From: JADKCL01 sp046050405
GTDB lineage: Bacteria > Bacteroidota > Bacteroidia > J057 > JADKCL01
DNA length: 6,263 bases
Assembly: GCA_046050405.1 (NCBI GenBank)
Contig: JBJOPY010000313.1
Span: 1 to 6,263 of the forward strand
Direction of reading: 5' to 3'
Shown here: positions 1 to 5,636 of the stretch, piece by piece
Numbering within the stretch: position 1 is the first letter of the stretch
Layout of the letters: the number at the start of each line of letters is the position of its first letter
Position numbers and translations under genes: made by a program
Notes under the pieces: model-generated
The model's input: the letters and a program-made list of their open reading frames with translations, nothing else
Database searches by the model: none
Told to the model about the DNA's origin: nothing

Positions 1-27
1 GAGGGTGGTTCCCTGGCAAATTTTTTT
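1..27 (+). terminator. Possible terminator tail of an upstream gene
   Basis: A run of seven T at 21-27 follows a GC-containing stretch in which AGGG (2-5) can pair with CCCT (11-14). The pairing seen is only four base pairs, and any longer left arm would lie outside the window. The layout (stem, then T run, then the promoter region of the next gene) suits an intrinsic terminator for a rightward gene ending just before the window. The A+T-rich run could equally be promoter sequence. Confidence 0.25.
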
Positions 28-39
28 ATGAAGATTGCA

Positions 40-67
40 TTGCGCCGGTTCAATCCATTCATAAAAA
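40..67 (+). promoter_or_regulatory. Weak candidate sigma-70-like promoter for the FlbD-like gene
   Basis: TTGCGC (40-45) and TAAAAA (62-67) are spaced 16 bases apart and lie about 35 bases before the ATG at 103. Each box matches its consensus at only about half its positions. The assignment rests mainly on the A+T-rich setting and the position before the first gene. The short AAGGA at 96-100 could serve as a ribosome-binding site but is only two bases from the ATG. Confidence 0.25.
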
Positions 68-102
68 TCGTAGCTTGAGCATCCAATTCAATCATAAGGA
101 TC

Positions 103-336
103 ATGATACAGTTAATACATCTCAACCGTGCCCCTGGGATCAATGGTGAAACAGACTCTGGAGCTGAAATCACCATCGGCGCGAACCATATCGTGTTTAT
201 CGAGAATTGTCATACGCGAGAGCCGGGCAAGTCCAAGATCCTGTTGACCAACGGGAAAACGATCTATGTCGAGGAATTCCAAAACCAAATCCGTGACCTG
301 GCCAATGAAGGTGCCACATCTGAGGGTCAGTTTTGA
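103..336 (+). CDS. FlbD-like small protein (77 aa)
   Basis: The N-terminus begins MIQLIHLN, followed by an I-x-x-NHI-x-x-IE segment (residues 25-34) and a K-I-L-L-T-N-G-K-x-x-x-V-E-E segment (45-58). This is the order and spacing seen in the short FlbD family (MIxLTRLNG, LIExIE, ITLTNGKxxxVxE). That family is all-beta, about 60-80 residues long and usually sits beside flagellar motor genes; its biochemical role is poorly defined. Compared with typical members, the loop after LN is several residues longer (residues 9-22) and the TPDT turn is replaced by residues 35-44. No other flagellar gene is visible. An in-frame TGA at 76-78 and the absence of another ATG or GTG after it fix the start at 103. 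The strand pattern also loosely recalls a LytTR DNA-binding domain, but the protein is too short. Coding status is likely; the family call is moderate. Confidence 0.6.
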   Translation: MIQLIHLNRAPGINGETDSGAEITIGANHIVFIENCHTREPGKSKILLTNGKTIYVEEFQNQIRDLANEGATSEGQF

Positions 337-353
337 GGTTTTGTCTTGACCCT
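323..353 (+). terminator. Hairpin spanning the stop codon of the FlbD-like gene
   Basis: AGGGTCA (323-329) and TGACCCT (347-353) form a perfect 7-bp inverted repeat around a 17-base loop that contains the TGA stop (334-336) and a repeated GTTTTG (330-335 and 338-343). Only a few T follow the stem, so this is not a textbook intrinsic terminator. A role in transcript ending or 3' end stability is the simplest reading. Confidence 0.35.
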
Positions 354-712
354 TTCCATCATTGTTCAAGCCTCACAGGCATGGAAGGCTCCCTGTGAGG
401 CGGAGAAATTCGAGAAGGGTGTGACCAGGGGATGCCCCGGGGTGGAGGAGTCTGTCTCCGGGGTACCTCTTCCAATCTCCGTATCCGGCTGATGATCATC
501 GAAGTGCTGCCGGCTTCCTCATCCATGGTCTGATGGGGGATGGATTCACGATGGTGGTTCCAGTCCAGTGAATTTTCCCTGTGAAAGCGAATGCTGCAAA
601 CGCCACGCAATCCCTCCATGTCCGGAAAGGTGCCCTTCCATCCGGGATTCCAGCCTGATATTCCTGTGACTTTCAGCTGCTCCTGCCGTAGATTTGTACA
701 AATAATCCACTT
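337..712. other. Intergenic region of about 375 bases without a convincing gene
   Basis: This gap between two rightward genes holds the second arm of the stop-codon hairpin, the 10-bp inverted repeat at 370-401, a weaker pairing of CCCCGG (435-440) with CCGGGG (458-463), the 10-base palindrome GATGATCATC (491-500), and the A+T-rich leader of the lipoprotein gene with the palindrome TTTGTACAAA (693-702). The end near 691-706 is the most promoter-like part, but I could not find a well-spaced -35/-10 pair. Short open frames exist on both strands; none has a good ribosome-binding site or a recognisable protein. The concentration of self-complementary segments leaves room for an untranslated regulatory RNA. 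Confidence 0.5.
370..401. repeat. Perfect 10-bp inverted repeat with 12-base spacer
   Basis: GCCTCACAGG (370-379) is the exact reverse complement of CCTGTGAGGC (392-401), separated by 12 bases. It is the longest perfect short-spaced inverted repeat I found in the window and begins 33 bases after the stop of the FlbD-like gene. No T run follows on either strand, so a classical Rho-independent terminator is unlikely. It could be an mRNA 3' stem, an RNA-based regulatory element in front of the lipoprotein gene, an operator, or a copy of a dispersed palindromic repeat. Confidence 0.55.
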
Positions 713-1378
713 ATGAAAAGACTTCCCCTGATCGCATTTGCAGTGATTGCCCTGCTGGCTGCCTGGGGTTGCGTGGACCAGACCGGAAGCGGAACCGCGA
801 GCGGTACCAGCGATACCGTCCCGGGAAGCGTGGATACCCTCGCCGAATTGCCCATGGAGGCGGAATGCGGATCCTTGCAGCCCGGCCAATTCTGTTCGCA
901 AGGCCTGGACATGCTCCAGCTCGGAGAATCACTGGCGTGGAACGATACGATCCGGTCCATGCTCCCGGACGGCATCCTGAAGGACACCATCCTCACAGAG
1001 GTCGCGAAGGGAGACCACGGGACGGACACGGTCTCTTGGTTTTGCAAGATCCTGCGCCTGCCCGATGGCATGGTCTATCTGGATGCAGACTTCGAGGAGG
1101 GCTATACACTGGGGCGGGTGCGCATCGAGAGCGGACGCTACCACCATGTTTCCGGCCTTCGCGTCGGCAGTACAGGCAGGGAGCTGAAGTCCCAATTCAA
1201 GGACGCATATGTGATTCCCTTCCAAGAATACGGTGTGATGGAGGTCATCGTGCCTTACCGGCGTACCAGGATGATTTTCCATTTCCCCCAGCACGGAATC
1301 TTCCAATCCGGCAAGCAGGAATACCGCTTGTCCGATATCCCCGATGATGCCCAGGTGGTCCGGATCGTGCTGATGTAG
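713..1378 (+). CDS. Exported lipoprotein of unknown function (221 aa)
   Basis: The N-terminus has a lipoprotein signal: MKR, a hydrophobic core (residues 4-17) and Cys20 in the context AAWGC. This is an acceptable though imperfect lipobox, since position -3 is Ala rather than Leu and position -2 is Trp. A Ser/Thr/Gly-rich tether (about 21-43) follows, then a globular part with alternating hydrophobic positions typical of beta-strands. Two segments look alike, LQLGESLAWNDTIRSMLPD (68-86) and LRVGSTGRELKSQFKDAY (about 146-163). Each has the G-x-S-helix pattern seen in BamE/OmlA-like and BLIP-like folds, which suggests a duplicated domain. Three further Cys lie at about 49, 58 and 108. No Shine-Dalgarno motif precedes the ATG; the leader is A+T-rich, as is common in Bacteroidota-like lineages. 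The product is probably anchored in the inner or outer membrane facing the periplasm. The gene converges with the operon to its right. I do not recognise the family. Confidence 0.88.
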   Translation: MKRLPLIAFAVIALLAAWGCVDQTGSGTASGTSDTVPGSVDTLAELPMEAECGSLQPGQFCSQGLDMLQLGESLAWNDTIRSMLPDGILKDTILTEVAKGDHGTDTVSWFCKILRLPDGMVYLDADFEEGYTLGRVRIESGRYHHVSGLRVGSTGRELKSQFKDAYVIPFQEYGVMEVIVPYRRTRMIFHFPQHGIFQSGKQEYRLSDIPDDAQVVRIVLM

Positions 1379-1441
1379 GCGCGTGCGTTGGCAGGGAGTG
1401 AAGGCCGGGTGAAGGGAAGCGGAGACTGGCCGGAAAGATTC

Positions 1442-1470
1442 GCGTCCACCTCGGAAAATTGGTGGACCGC
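1442..1470. terminator. Stem-loop between convergent genes, possible bidirectional terminator
   Basis: GTCCACC (1444-1450) pairs perfectly with GGTGGAC (1461-1467) around a 10-base loop. The stem can extend by two G-C pairs past one bulged base (1442-1443 with 1469-1470). It lies between the stop of the lipoprotein gene (1378) and the stop of the leftward DUF2723 gene (1482), where a shared terminator is expected. In the leftward direction it is followed by a short T-rich stretch; in the rightward direction no T run is present. It may therefore act mainly for the leftward operon. Confidence 0.45.
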
Positions 1471-1481
1471 CATCCTCTGCC

Positions 1482-3407
1482 TTATTCCCGTGGCTGCTTG
1501 CCATGGAGCGCCTTTGCAGCCGCTTCCAGATATTGGGCTTCCTGAAGGTGCCCCATCCGCCGCTCGTAGTCGGCCCGCAGTGTCCATGATCTGCCGAGCT
1601 GTGTTTTCAGAAGCTGGCATTCGTACTCCTCCTCGTCGCCGCCAAATCGAATTTCATTTCCCAGCGAAGCCATGGGAGCGTAGGCCTGGGCATCTCCCAG
1701 GAACCTGAGCCTGACCGCGTAGCGATCCGGAACGGGTACGATCCCCAGCGGAGGCTGCTCGATCTCACGGCTGCCGATGGCGTCGAACACATCGCTGGTG
1801 ATATAGACTGGCCGCATGGCCAGCTGTGACAGGATCCCCGTGTACACGCTGCTGAAGCACGCGGTCAGCAGAACAGTGTTCACCCGGTGCCGGATGTCAA
1901 AATCCGTCACGGCCTTCTCCCATTCATCCAGGCGGTCGCCGAGTGCGACAGCGAGTTCCGGATCCTGGGTACGCAGCTGCATGGGGTACCAATGCCGATT
2001 GTGCAGCAATGCGTAGTCCAGGACTGTCACGTCCTTGCGAAACCCTTCACAGCCCTGCAGATAACAAGCCGGTCCGACGACGACGTCCCAGGACTTGCTG
2101 ACCAGGATGGCATTGGGTTCCAGGCTGCCCAGCAGCACCCGTGCGTAGTCCTCGTACTGCCATGCGCCGCGCTGGTCGGTCTTCCTGAAATTCCAGGCCG
2201 CCTGGAGCGAGACCATGATGGCGAACGCCACCGTGATGGAAGGGGCGAACTTCCCCTTGGCGATCCATGACCACCGCAGCGACATGGCTCCCAGGAAGGC
2301 GATACAGAAGAAACTGAGCAGGAAGTAGGGTTCTGGATCCTTGATGCTGTAATTCGCAGCCCAGAATACATTGGAGATGCCAGTCAAGCCAAAAAATACC
2401 GCCCACTCCCTCCTGCGTTGGAACAGATAGGCCATCCCTTGCACCACCATCAGTCCCAGCCCTGTCCAGACTGGAATCCTCGCCCCACTCCAGTCCCAGC
2501 CCCATTCCCCGGGCAGCCGGTTCAGGTAGGCCAGAAGATTGGCGGCAAATTCCTTGCGCCCCTCGAACATGTAGGTGCTGAATTGCTGGCCGCTGATGTG
2601 GTGCCATAGCCTCGGCCCATCTTCAGGATTTCCCCAGTTGTAGGCCGGATGGGATTGGGCAGCCACCATCATCATGCCGTACAACAGGGACAGGACGCCG
2701 AAGCCAATCCCCGCCAGGCCCAACCCCAGCCGGAGGGTTTCCAGTTTGAATCCAAACCGGGCGAAAAACATGTACAGGACGCCTGGCAGCAGGGCGATCG
2801 CCGTCAGATGATTCGTGAAGCACAGCGCCAATGCCACGGCGATCGCCGCCCAGCTGCGAAAGACAGCCTGCTCCGCATACCAGGCCTTCAGCATCGTCCA
2901 CATGAAAACCGCCATCAAGAGGCATTGCAAGGAGTACACTTCCACGCTCGTGCTTTGAAACCACCATGTGCGTCCGAAACTTAACACCAGGGTCCCGGCG
3001 ATGGTGCCCGTGAGGTTGGCGGCCTGGATCCGGCGGACGGAGGAGCTGTCCTGCTTCCTTGCGCTGGTGCGCATCCGCAGGAAGAACCCTCTCACGAAAC
3101 TCGCCCAGACATATACCCCTCCTGCCATGAAGAGCCAGCACATGACATTCAGCCGCATGGCCACCGACCCCAATGGAATCCTCGTCCACAGCCATCCCAG
3201 CAAGGTAAACAAGGGGTAGCCCGTGGGATGCGCGACACCGAAGGTATAGGCCACTGCGGAGAGTTCCCCGGAGTCCGTATGCCCGATCGTCGGTGCCATG
3301 GTCAAGGCGTACAACGCGCCCGCCATCAAGGCCAACAGCCCGGGAAGGTATCGTTCCCAGCGTGCGATGAGATCCATGGGGTTCGCCCCTTTCTCAGTTA
3401 TGCTCAT
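1482..3407 (-). CDS. DUF2723 / TMEM260-like polytopic membrane protein, GT-C type (641 aa)
   Basis: Near the N-terminus the protein carries the signature of the DUF2723 family: an acidic motif TDSGEL (44-49) after the first membrane helix, HPTGYPLF (60-67), SVEVYSLQ (154-161) and the NHLTA segment (199-203). About ten hydrophobic helices lie between residues 20 and 405. A soluble C-terminal part follows, ending in a helical, TPR-like stretch (about 610-635). The family has the GT-C glycosyltransferase fold; its animal member TMEM260 is an O-mannosyltransferase for extracellular domains. Bacterial members are mostly uncharacterised. By analogy this protein would transfer a sugar from a lipid carrier on the outer face of the inner membrane; that is inference. 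Two starts are possible. The ATG at 3407 has no Shine-Dalgarno site. The ATG at 3377 (residue 11) follows AAAGGGG and starts closer to the family's conserved region, so it is at least as likely. It is the last gene of the leftward group. Confidence 0.9.
   Translation of the reverse strand: MSITEKGANPMDLIARWERYLPGLLALMAGALYALTMAPTIGHTDSGELSAVAYTFGVAHPTGYPLFTLLGWLWTRIPLGSVAMRLNVMCWLFMAGGVYVWASFVRGFFLRMRTSARKQDSSSVRRIQAANLTGTIAGTLVLSFGRTWWFQSTSVEVYSLQCLLMAVFMWTMLKAWYAEQAVFRSWAAIAVALALCFTNHLTAIALLPGVLYMFFARFGFKLETLRLGLGLAGIGFGVLSLLYGMMMVAAQSHPAYNWGNPEDGPRLWHHISGQQFSTYMFEGRKEFAANLLAYLNRLPGEWGWDWSGARIPVWTGLGLMVVQGMAYLFQRRREWAVFFGLTGISNVFWAANYSIKDPEPYFLLSFFCIAFLGAMSLRWSWIAKGKFAPSITVAFAIMVSLQAAWNFRKTDQRGAWQYEDYARVLLGSLEPNAILVSKSWDVVVGPACYLQGCEGFRKDVTVLDYALLHNRHWYPMQLRTQDPELAVALGDRLDEWEKAVTDFDIRHRVNTVLLTACFSSVYTGILSQLAMRPVYITSDVFDAIGSREIEQPPLGIVPVPDRYAVRLRFLGDAQAYAPMASLGNEIRFGGDEEEYECQLLKTQLGRSWTLRADYERRMGHLQEAQYLEAAAKALHGKQPRE
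3378..3389 (-). promoter_or_regulatory. Small hairpin directly before the alternative start codon at 3377
   Basis: On the transcript, GGGG-CGAA-CCCC can form a 4-bp all-G:C stem with a four-base loop immediately upstream of the ATG at 3377. The left arm contains the only Shine-Dalgarno-like bases (AAAGGGG) for that start. If 3377 is the true start, the hairpin would partly hide the ribosome-binding site. If translation starts at 3407, the element is coding sequence and the pairing may be accidental. Confidence 0.3.
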
Positions 3408-3413
3408 GGTGTG

Positions 3414-3441
3414 AAATTACTGGGATGGGATGACCGTGCAA
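3414..3441 (-). promoter_or_regulatory. Possible internal promoter before the DUF2723 gene
   Basis: The 84-base gap between the two large membrane protein genes is the longest in the leftward group. Reading leftward it contains TTGCAC (3441-3436) and TAATTT (3419-3414), spaced 16 bases apart, with an A-rich stretch just upstream. Transcription would begin near 3407, leaving about 30 bases of leader for the ATG at 3377 and almost none for the one at 3407. GTGTGA (3409-3414) and TCACAC (3452-3457) on the plus strand form a 6-bp inverted repeat bracketing the promoter, which may or may not be meaningful. The box matches are only partial. Confidence 0.3.
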
Positions 3442-3491
3442 GATTTTTTGATCACACGCCGGCGAACGCCCCCGCCCGGGACGGGTGCAGG

Positions 3492-5306
3492 CTACCATTC
3501 GAGGACCACCTGGCGATGGCCCTCGGAAAAGGTGGTGTCCTGTACGATGAAAGGGCGCAATGCAATGTTCAGGTACCTTGAGACGGCCAGGGTATCCATC
3601 CCCGGACGGAAAACCAACTGCCGCAGCTCCAGCCTGTGGAGGGAGCGAAGCACCTCCGCTGAGTCGGGCGCACTATATAAACAGGTGTCCAGCATGAAGT
3701 CCGGGTTCCTGAGATCTTCCTCCAGCCATTCACACCGTACAAGGCGAGCCATGAAGCTGTCTTGCTTGTAAAATGCGAAGGTCTCCTGATCGATGCGCGA
3801 CAAAAACCCATTGTGCATTTTCCGCTGATGAATGGGTTGGTAGGCAAATGGCTCCAGCCACAGTTTCCCGAATGCCCCCTTGCCATCCACCAATCCGAAG
3901 GGGATGAACATCGCGCTCGGCTGCTTGCTCTTCTGCAAGGAGAAATACACGGAAGGGCACCGGTCAAAGTCCACAAAGAAAAATGTCCGGGGGAGATGCT
4001 CTGCGAGGAGGGCGATGAGCAGTGCAATTCCGAGAACCTGCCTTGTCCAGGGGCTTCTCTTCTCCCACCACCGCATCGTTTCCAGGTTGGCCATCAGCCA
4101 GACCGCCCCCAGGAGGATCAAGACATCCGCAAACCTCGATGGACAACGGTTTTCATTCCAGAGGGGCAGATAATGGGCCAGGTAAAACGGCCCGTAGATC
4201 CACCTCCCATTGGCCCAGCGGATGAGGGGCATGGTGTACAGGATCCCCAAGGCCAGCAGAACCAGCATCCAAGGCAAGGCCAACCGCTCACGCTGGACCA
4301 ACTTTGCGAGGACGACCCCTGCCGAGAGCAGCAGGAAAGCCGCACCTGGGTACATGACGCGCCCGATGTCGAATCCGGACCTTGTCACCACGGAGATCCC
4401 TTCCCTGAACAGGGTGGCAGCATAGAATTCAGAGACGGGGTGCGGATAGAAAAAATTCTTCAGCGATCCGCTGAAGTAGCCGCCACCGTTGTCCTGGAAT
4501 CCCCACAGGTGCATCCACTGGGCCAGTTGATCCACGGATACCACCCATGTGGCCAAAACAAGCACCTGCCAGTACCACCTGAGCGGAAAGACCGATGCGC
4601 GATAGACCAGAATGGAAGCCAGGAGTGCCCCATAGATCAGGATGAATCCTGCCAGGATGAGGTCATGCAGGGCGGTCACTGCACCGAGTGCGAGGAATAG
4701 CCCCCCCCACCCAGGCTTGAAGATTCCCAGGGGTTGCCTGGCCGCAAACACTTGCGGCAATGCACGGTGCAATGCGTAAAGGGCAAAAGGCAGCGGTGCC
4801 GCAAACATCAGGTTGGCATGGCCGTACCAGAGGTGTGCCGACCTGCCCATCCAAAAGCTGAACAGCGCGCCCGCGATGAAGGCAAGCACCTCGCTGCGGA
4901 CGAACAATCGTGCATACACGTAGCCCCCAAAGGCCACCAGGAAGCAATTCAACAGCAGTACAATGTTCAGCCCCTGGGTGCTGTCCCTCCAGAGCAGCGA
5001 CAGCAAGGAAGGAATTGGCGTATTGGTATTCAGTGCCAGACTATTCCCGACCGGAAAGCATTGCAGGTCCGTGAAACTGCAGTCGGTACCCTTCTCCAGG
5101 CAGGTCTTGAGGTGGTAGGGATTGAACAAATAGGAGCCATCCGCATCCACCGCAAGGTTTGCGACGTAGCCGTCTCCCGTCCTCCATCCCAGTGGCCGGG
5201 TAAAGACCAAGGTCAGGACCACGTAGCCAAGGACGACCCATAGCCATCGGAACCAGGTCCGTTTTGCGCTCCCGCCGTAGCGTAGTATCGATGATGGATC
5301 GTCCAT
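3492..5306 (-). CDS. Polytopic membrane protein, GT-C glycosyltransferase-like (604 aa)
   Basis: About ten to eleven hydrophobic helices span residues 20-438, followed by a soluble C-terminal domain (about 440-604). The first extracytoplasmic loop holds an acidic motif, D54-A-D56, as expected for the catalytic loop of GT-C enzymes. Further along are features I associate with a widespread, poorly characterised family of large membrane proteins: CFPVGNSLALNTNTP (83-97), GHANL (162-166), an N-R-x-P-x-R-F segment (386-392) before a late helix, and YQPIHQRKMHNGFLSR (489-504) in the soluble domain. The likely role is transfer of a sugar from a polyprenyl-linked donor on the periplasmic side, but no substrate can be inferred. 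The coding strand has a run of eight G (plus-strand 4701-4708, Trp200-Gly-Gly) with the frame intact. The start at 5306 has only a weak GGAA upstream and lies 30 bases after the preceding gene. The next gene downstream is a second GT-C-like protein. Confidence 0.88.
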   Translation of the reverse strand: MDDPSSILRYGGSAKRTWFRWLWVVLGYVVLTLVFTRPLGWRTGDGYVANLAVDADGSYLFNPYHLKTCLEKGTDCSFTDLQCFPVGNSLALNTNTPIPSLLSLLWRDSTQGLNIVLLLNCFLVAFGGYVYARLFVRSEVLAFIAGALFSFWMGRSAHLWYGHANLMFAAPLPFALYALHRALPQVFAARQPLGIFKPGWGGLFLALGAVTALHDLILAGFILIYGALLASILVYRASVFPLRWYWQVLVLATWVVSVDQLAQWMHLWGFQDNGGGYFSGSLKNFFYPHPVSEFYAATLFREGISVVTRSGFDIGRVMYPGAAFLLLSAGVVLAKLVQRERLALPWMLVLLALGILYTMPLIRWANGRWIYGPFYLAHYLPLWNENRCPSRFADVLILLGAVWLMANLETMRWWEKRSPWTRQVLGIALLIALLAEHLPRTFFFVDFDRCPSVYFSLQKSKQPSAMFIPFGLVDGKGAFGKLWLEPFAYQPIHQRKMHNGFLSRIDQETFAFYKQDSFMARLVRCEWLEEDLRNPDFMLDTCLYSAPDSAEVLRSLHRLELRQLVFRPGMDTLAVSRYLNIALRPFIVQDTTFSEGHRQVVLEW

Positions 5307-5336
5307 TCAGATTCCGAAAATTGCCCCCTGCGTGAT

Positions 5337-5636
5337 CTACCCGCCCACTCCTCCGTCGACCGCCCACGCGTTCCGCCCCGAAGGTCTGAAAATAATGTGA
5401 TTGAACAAGCGATCCGTCTGCAGATGGAAATCGAATTTTATGGCGAAGGGAATCCCGCCGGCGGAAAAAATCACGGACACGGCCTCTTCCTGGGGCCTTG
5501 CCAAGAGGGGAAGGTTGTCCTTCCAGGAGAGGATAGACCCCTTCCGGAGCCCGGGCGCAAAGCTGACGGCCAGCTGAACCAGGGAAAGAACCCCCTGCCG
5601 CACCAGCAGGGCCACACGCATTGAGAATGATCTCAT
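5337..5636 (-). CDS. Small protein of unknown function, translationally coupled (99 aa)
   Basis: The ATG at 5636 shares a base with the stop of the preceding gene (TGATG) and has a good ribosome-binding site, GAGGTG, eight bases upstream. Together these argue for coupled translation. The codons show the G/C-rich third positions of the neighbouring genes. The N-terminus (MRSFSMRVALLVRQG) is basic and followed by a hydrophobic stretch (about 16-26), which could be a weak signal peptide or an amphipathic membrane helix. Residues 50-99 alternate hydrophobic and polar residues (VSVIFSAGG, IKFDFHLQT, HIIFRPSG), suggesting a small beta-sheet domain. The tail is Gly-rich. I do not recognise a family. 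It overlaps longer open frames in other phases, but none of those has comparable start signals. A link to the upstream gene through a frameshift cannot be excluded. Confidence 0.65.
   Translation of the reverse strand: MRSFSMRVALLVRQGVLSLVQLAVSFAPGLRKGSILSWKDNLPLLARPQEEAVSVIFSAGGIPFAIKFDFHLQTDRLFNHIIFRPSGRNAWAVDGGVGG

Noticed and set aside
432..530. Rightward 32-codon frame starting ATGCCCCGG
   Set aside because: GGGG touches the start codon without proper spacing, the peptide is Arg/Ser-rich with no recognisable pattern, and nothing else supports it.
359..901. Leftward open frame of 180 codons across the intergenic region and the start of the lipoprotein gene
   Set aside because: It is antisense to a clear lipoprotein signal sequence, is rich in Arg/Pro/Ser/His without domain pattern, has no good ribosome-binding site, and its end coincides with the inverted repeat at 370-401.
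769..1347. Rightward 192-codon frame inside the lipoprotein gene
   Set aside because: It is out of phase with a gene that has a clear signal peptide and lipobox; the product is Arg/Pro/Gly/His-rich with no structure.
3409..3457. GTGTGA and TCACAC as a possible CRP-type operator
   Set aside because: CRP half-sites are separated by about 6 bases; here the gap is 37 bases. It was kept only as an incidental inverted repeat in the promoter note.
3762..4700. Rightward 312-codon open frame
   Set aside because: It lies entirely antisense to the 604-residue membrane protein; its product is a Gln/His/Pro/Glu-rich mirror of the membrane helices with no domain. It is a shadow of high-GC coding DNA.
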